Positions 30,479 through 33,611 of a stretch of DNA of 33,611 bases are shown piece after piece. The position numbers were made by a program, and so were the translations under genes. Every line of letters begins with the position of its first letter. The stretch's first letter is position 1. Origin of the DNA: Verrucomicrobiota bacterium. Lineage in GTDB: Bacteria; Verrucomicrobiota; Kiritimatiellia; CAJWTS01. The stretch spans positions 1 to 33,611 of the forward strand of contig JAQBYD010000043.1 of the NCBI GenBank assembly GCA_027623315.1, given 5' to 3'. Under the pieces are notes generated by a model. It made no database searches and had not been told where the DNA came from. It saw only the letters and a list, made by a program, of their open reading frames with translations.

Positions 30479-30736
30479 ATGGATGAGGACAAGAAACAGT
30501 ACACAATACGCGGCGTTTCCGAGCGGCTTGATCGAGTTTTGCGCGAGAGGGCGGCCGACTATGGGGTGAGCTTGAACGAGGCGTCGCTCAAGGTGCTGGC
30601 TCGCGGACTTGGGCTCGACGAGGGAGCGGTGGCGAACCACGACTTGGATGATCTCGCCGGCACGTGGGTACAGGATGAGGCATTCGATGCCGCCATGAAA
30701 GAGATGGACCGGATCGACGAGGATCTCTGGCGATGA
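30479..30736 (+). CDS. RHH/FitA-like antitoxin
   Basis: An 85-residue protein. KKQYTIRGVSERLDRVLRER (5-24) is a strand-helix that reads as a ribbon-helix-helix DNA-binding domain, followed by DYGVSLNEASLKVLARGLG. The C-terminal half is acidic (DLDDLAGTWVQDEAFDAAMK) and should embrace the toxin. It overlaps the PIN toxin by four bases (ATGA). It has a near-consensus promoter with three GCCTGC repeats just upstream, the likely operator. No Shine-Dalgarno sequence is present, consistent with a leaderless transcript. Confidence 0.83.
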   Translation: MDEDKKQYTIRGVSERLDRVLRERAADYGVSLNEASLKVLARGLGLDEGAVANHDLDDLAGTWVQDEAFDAAMKEMDRIDEDLWR

Positions 30737-31119
30737 TGGTCGCTGTGGATACCAACCGATATCGTGATTTCTGCGAGGCCGTCCCCGATGTCGTGACGCA
30801 TTTCCAGTTCGCCGAACGAATCTGTCTTCCGTTTCCAGTGCTGGCTGAACTGCGCGCCGGCTTCGCATGCGGAACGCTTGCGCGCCGCAACGAGGGTGTT
30901 TTGACCAAGTTCCTCAATCGGCCACGCGTTAGCGTGCTCTTCGCGGACGAGCAAACCACGTTTCATTTTGCCAGGATATTCAAGCAGCTACGTGACCAGG
31001 GAACGCCTATCCCCTCTAACGACATCTGGATCGCGGCGCTCGTACAGCAACACAACCTGTTGCTCTACTCCCGCGATCAACATTTTGACTCCCTGCCCCA
31101 GCTCGCGCGATTGGATTGA
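30733..31119 (+). CDS. PIN-domain toxin (VapC-like)
   Basis: A 128-residue PIN protein. MMVAVDTNRYRDFCEAV carries the first Asp, FPVLAELRAGFACG the central Glu, and IPSNDIWIAALVQQ the third acidic residue. LLLYSRDQHFDSLPQL is the closing motif. All are conserved, so it is probably active. It resembles the VapC group with a G-T-P-I-P-x-N-D-I-W motif, which is very common. ATG 30733 overlaps the antitoxin stop; ATG 30736 is an alternative. It is followed by the decayed cytochrome gene on the opposite strand. Confidence 0.9.
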   Translation: MMVAVDTNRYRDFCEAVPDVVTHFQFAERICLPFPVLAELRAGFACGTLARRNEGVLTKFLNRPRVSVLFADEQTTFHFARIFKQLRDQGTPIPSNDIWIAALVQQHNLLLYSRDQHFDSLPQLARLD

Positions 31120-31247
31120 TGCGACTCGTCGCGCGGCACGACGGACTCCGTCTCGCCACCAAGCGTCTGGAAATTGCGCGATCTCGACCACAGCGCCTTT
31201 GTCCAGACCGGACAGCCTCTTGCGCAACAAGAGGGATCCATGCAGGA

Positions 31248-32180
31248 CTACCGCGTCGGCTTCACGAGACTGCCGAGCAGCTGCCGCGATGGCTGATGCT
31301 GTGGGTTGATCGCGCGCGCGCGCAGAGCGGCTTCGCGAGCGGCGTTGACGTCTCTCTGTCTGAGCAGCACGGTGGCGAGTGCATAGGGCGCGTCCGGCGA
31401 GCCGGCCATGAGGGCTTCGGCCCTGCGTAGAGCCATGACGGCGTTCTCGAGCGCGTTAAGCTGGGCGTGTGCGAGGCCGAGGTTGTACCAGGCCCGGCCG
31501 AACGAGGGGTCGATGAGAACGGTCTTCTCCAGGGCGGCGAGCGCTCTATGAGGACGTTCGATCTCGGCGTACAGCAGCGCGAGGGCATAGGGGTGCTCCG
31601 CCGATTGCGACTCAAGCTCGGACGCCTTCAGAAACGCGTTCTCCGCTTCTTCATAGCTCAGGCGCATGGTCATAATCCGGCCCAACATGTGCTGTGTCGC
31701 AGGAGACGTGGGGTCCCAGGCTGCCGTTTTGAGAATCCATGACTCGGCATCGTCGAGACGGTGCTCCACAACGGCGAGCTGTGCCTGTCGGGCAGCACCC
31801 GCCGGCTGATCGCTGATGTAGTCCATGTACCGCATCAGCTCCTCGCGATGCGCTTGATCGCGCTCGAGCGGGTTGATCGTTCTCCATGCGGCGTCCATGC
31901 GCACGAGGCGCACCGGATCATCGCGCAGCGCAATCAGATCGCGTTGTGCGCCGGCAACCGGTGCGAGCCGCCGGATGGCAGCGGATCGTACCCGCGGGTT
32001 GTCATTCGTCAGGGATTCCCGCAAAACAGCCTGGACGGGGGCCTCGTCCGCCCAGCGGCCGAGGTGATTCAGAAGGATTGCGCACCATGTACTTCGTAAT
32101 CGGCATGTGACACTCGACGCAGCGGTTGCCGATACTGTCCGGGGCATGATGACTGTGGGCCACGGGGTCAATCACTACAG
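31248..32180 (-). pseudogene. Multihaem cytochrome/TPR protein remnant with internal deletion and frameshift
   Basis: At the 5' end (about 32178-32083) one frame reads AHSHHAPDSIGNRCVECHMP, then ITKYM, with a CxxCH haem motif. From about 32084 a second frame continues: LNHLGRWADEAPVQAVLRES, NPRVRSAAIRRLA, then several TPR units ending in PQHQPSRQLLGSLV. In intact relatives the C-V-x-C-H-M-P segment is followed by another haem region and a long stretch before the HEAT/TPR part. Here they are joined directly and out of frame, so a deletion has occurred. The N-terminal part with most haem sites and the signal peptide is also gone. Function in electron transfer is inferred from relatives only. 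Confidence 0.75.
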
Positions 32181-32300
32181 CCCCGTTCCAGCGCGTATTC
32201 GCGATCGGGCGAGAAGGCCGGTCCATCGCTTGCACAGGCCGAATCACAGCGGCGGGCGACGAGTCACCGCACTCCTGAGGATCGCGGCTGGAGAATGGAT

Positions 32301-32351
32301 ATGGAGTGCGCCGACTTGTCGGCGCTTTTCTTGATCCGCGACTCGTCGCGG
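32301..32351. repeat. Double-hairpin repeat with GACTTGTC loop, copy 2
   Basis: GGAGT, then GCGCCGAC-TT-GTCGGCGC (32308-32325) and TTTTCTT, then CCGCGAC-TC-GTCGCGG (32336-32351). It shares the GGAGTGCGC start and the GTCGGCGCTTT-CTT hairpin end with 12747-12800. The first hairpin plus T-run looks like an intrinsic terminator on the plus strand. Confidence 0.6.
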
Positions 32352-32434
32352 GTCTATTCGGGCACCACCTCGATAATCGAGGCTTCGACACATCCGTTCG
32401 ACAAAGAAGCGACCGTAGTGTAAGGTTTCGATTT

Positions 32435-32662
32435 ATGAAGAGCTACCGGGACATCATCACGATTGAAGAGGGTAAGCGCGGAGGCAAGCCGTGTATCCGA
32501 GGTATGCGCATCACCGTATATGATGTCTTGGAGTATCTCGCGTCAGGGATGTCGAACGAGGAGATCCTCAAGGACTTCCCGTATCTAACGGCTGAAGACA
32601 TCAGAGCCTGTCTGCAATATGCCGCAGATCGCGAGCATCAGCAGATGGTTGTGAGTGAGTGA
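32435..32662 (+). CDS. DUF433 protein, antitoxin of a DUF433/DUF5615 pair
   Basis: The start is ATG 32435 (MKSYRDIITIEEGKRGGKPC), which is the normal DUF433 N-terminus; the longer frame includes a hairpin repeat. The 75-residue winged-helix protein has the conserved GGKPCIRGMRITVYDVLEYL and SNEEILKDFPYLTAEDIRAC, typical of this family (VapB45-like). It should bind DNA and neutralise the PIN-like protein encoded immediately downstream, with which it overlaps by four bases (GTGA). TAAGG lies about 10 bases before the ATG, a weak ribosome binding site. Confidence 0.9.
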   Translation: MKSYRDIITIEEGKRGGKPCIRGMRITVYDVLEYLASGMSNEEILKDFPYLTAEDIRACLQYAADREHQQMVVSE

Positions 32663-32994
32663 AGCTTCTATTTGATCAGAACCTGTCGCCATCTCTTGTC
32701 GAGCGGCTGGTCGATCCGTTTCCCGCGTCATCGCATGTGCACGCCGTAGGCCTCGATCAGGCAGCAGACAAAACCCTTTGGGACTTTGCTCGCGACAACG
32801 AGTTCACGATCGTGACAAAAGACGTCGACTTCAGCGATCGCAGTGCGTTGCTCGGTCATCCGCCCAAGGTGATATGGATCCGCCTGGGCAACTGTACAAC
32901 ATCAGACATCGAGCGAGCGCTACGCGAACGCCGTCAGCGAGTTGCAACGTTCGCCGAAGATAAGACTGCCGGGGTTCTTGCCGTATTCAACTAG
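32659..32994 (+). CDS. DUF5615 PIN-like toxin
   Basis: A 111-residue protein. MKLLFDQNLSPSLVERL is the family start, with the first Asp and Asn. SHVHAVGLDQAADKTLWDFA and FTIVTKDVDFSDRSALLG carry the other acidic residues, and PPKVIWIRLGNCTTSDIE completes the Mut7-C/PIN-like fold. It is the toxin partner of DUF433 in numerous genomes. GTG 32659 overlaps the antitoxin stop. The nuclease residues are present, so it is likely intact. It is followed after 16 bases by the lipoprotein gene. Confidence 0.9.
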   Translation: MKLLFDQNLSPSLVERLVDPFPASSHVHAVGLDQAADKTLWDFARDNEFTIVTKDVDFSDRSALLGHPPKVIWIRLGNCTTSDIERALRERRQRVATFAEDKTAGVLAVFN

Positions 32995-33010
32995 CCGGAG
33001 AGATACAGAC

Positions 33011-33493
33011 ATGATGAAGCGAAAGCATCGGTACATCGCCGTTATTCAACTCACCACGGCCGTGCTCCTTTGCGGCTGCGCCACCGCTTATTACGGGGCC
33101 ATGGAGGAGGTGGGCGTGCACAAGCGCGAGATCCTCGTGGACCGCGTTAAGGACGCGCGTGACTCCCAGGCCGACGCCAAGGAGGAGTTCCAGGACGCGC
33201 TGGAGCAGTTCTCAGAGGTCGTGAATTTTGATGGCGGGAACCTGAAGTACAAGAAGCTTAGCTCGGCGTTTGAGGATAGTGAGCAGAGCGCTCGCGAGGT
33301 GCATAACCGGATTGACAAGATCGACTCCGTGGCCAAGGCGCTCTTCCTGAAACACAACCGCAACAGCCGCGCCATCGCCTCGATCGAGAACGAAGCGAAC
33401 GAGATCGAGAAAGATGTCGCGCGCCTCATCAAGGAAATGGAAGCCTCCATCGCCGAAGCCGATGCGTTCATTCGGGAAATGGGGATTGAGTAG
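33011..33493 (+). CDS. DUF2959 lipoprotein with apparent internal deletion
   Basis: From ATG 33011, with GGAGAG eight bases upstream, the product has 160 residues. The signal peptide ends in TTAVLLCGCATAYYGAMEEV, with the lipobox LCGC. YYGAMEEVGVHKREILVDRV and KDARDSQADAKEEFQDALEQ, then VNFDGG, are very close to DUF2959, a predicted coiled-coil lipoprotein family of about 215 residues. The C-terminal part (FLKHNRNSRAIASIENEANE to DVARLIKEMEASIAEADAFI) also matches. Between them, KIDSVAKALF joins directly to LKHN, whereas relatives have about 50-60 extra residues there. An in-frame deletion between two L-F repeats would explain this. Function is unknown; it may be non-functional or shortened. 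Confidence 0.82.
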   Translation: MMKRKHRYIAVIQLTTAVLLCGCATAYYGAMEEVGVHKREILVDRVKDARDSQADAKEEFQDALEQFSEVVNFDGGNLKYKKLSSAFEDSEQSAREVHNRIDKIDSVAKALFLKHNRNSRAIASIENEANEIEKDVARLIKEMEASIAEADAFIREMGIE

Positions 33494-33508
33494 GCGGAAG
33501 TGGTGAGT

Positions 33509-33568
33509 GAGAAGTGGGAAGTGGGAAGCGAGAAGTGGGAAGTGGGAAGCGAGAAGTGGGAAGTGAGG
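33509..33568 (+). repeat. 21-bp tandem repeat, about 2.8 units
   Basis: GAGAAGTGGGAAGTGGGAAG plus C repeats at 33509, 33530 and 33551; the last copy is partial and breaks at GAAGTGAGG. Each unit itself contains GAAGTGG-type 7-mers, so the array grew from a 7-bp motif. It lies 16 bases after the DUF2959 stop codon. Confidence 0.9.
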
Positions 33569-33611
33569 GTCCCGTCCTGAAATAAGTTGTCACGTAGCGC
33601 CCCGCTCCCTC

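Noticed and set aside
33570-33611. End of window resembling the edge of an insertion sequence (CCTGAAATAAGTTGTCACG)
   Set aside because: The stretch is cut off by the window, has no visible inverted repeat or transposase, and the resemblance is from memory only.

Overview
This window comes from a GC-rich bacterial chromosome and includes the dnaA-dnaN region. The best guess for lineage is the PVC group (Verrucomicrobiota or Kiritimatiellota-like). That rests on a DUF3127 protein with an SSB-like acidic tail, a DnaA recognition loop reading K-T-H-A-T-V instead of R-D-H-T-T-V, and the wealth of short palindromic repeats. It is inferred from a few proteins, not from a marker phylogeny.

Layout. 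(1) 1-1248: the 3' end of a type I restriction hsdR gene. (2) 1256-4089: an accessory block of three toxin-antitoxin (TA) modules (AbrB/PIN, YefM/YoeB, BrnT-like/RHH). They are separated by imperfect hairpins shaped like integron attC sites; the one at 4015-4089 is near-canonical. No integrase is visible, so the block looks like a CALIN, a cluster of attC sites lacking an integrase. (3) 4400-10400: a small coiled-coil ORF, a periplasmic LTxxQ-like protein, an M24 peptidase, dnaA, dnaN, tRNA-Gln(CTG) and the DUF3127 ssDNA-binding candidate. (4) 10800-14690: a Phd/PIN TA module, an orphan Phd antitoxin joined to a truncated beta-sandwich gene, a PGPGW membrane protein, a 5'-truncated trypsin-like protease, and several repeat elements. 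(5) 14691-20330: a phosphate operon on the minus strand, phoU-pstS-pstC-pstA-pstB2-pstB1. Its PhoU is fused to a catalytically dead LMW-phosphatase/ArsC-like domain, and its two ATPases have complementary defects. (6) 20545-25400: a truncated AAA ATPase, a patatin-like protein, PanD with Gly-Cys at the processing site, a 3'-truncated alpha/beta hydrolase, a porin and a radical SAM enzyme. (7) 25408-31119: a VapBC-type pair abutting glpK, then a REP-associated transposase with its REP hairpins, glpD, a PIN fragment and another TA pair. (8) 31248 to the end: a decayed multihaem cytochrome/TPR gene, a DUF433/DUF5615 TA pair, a DUF2959 lipoprotein with an apparent internal deletion, and a 21-bp tandem repeat.

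How it works together. The core genes cover replication initiation (DnaA, clamp, possibly an SSB substitute), high-affinity phosphate uptake with PhoU control, and glycerol catabolism (GlpK/GlpD). Among them lie six complete TA pairs, one orphan antitoxin and one PIN-toxin fragment. There are at least five dispersed palindromic or duplicated repeat families. Several gene ends (protease, AAA ATPase, pstB1, a PIN toxin) coincide with repeat boundaries, so repeat-driven rearrangement appears to have shaped this region.
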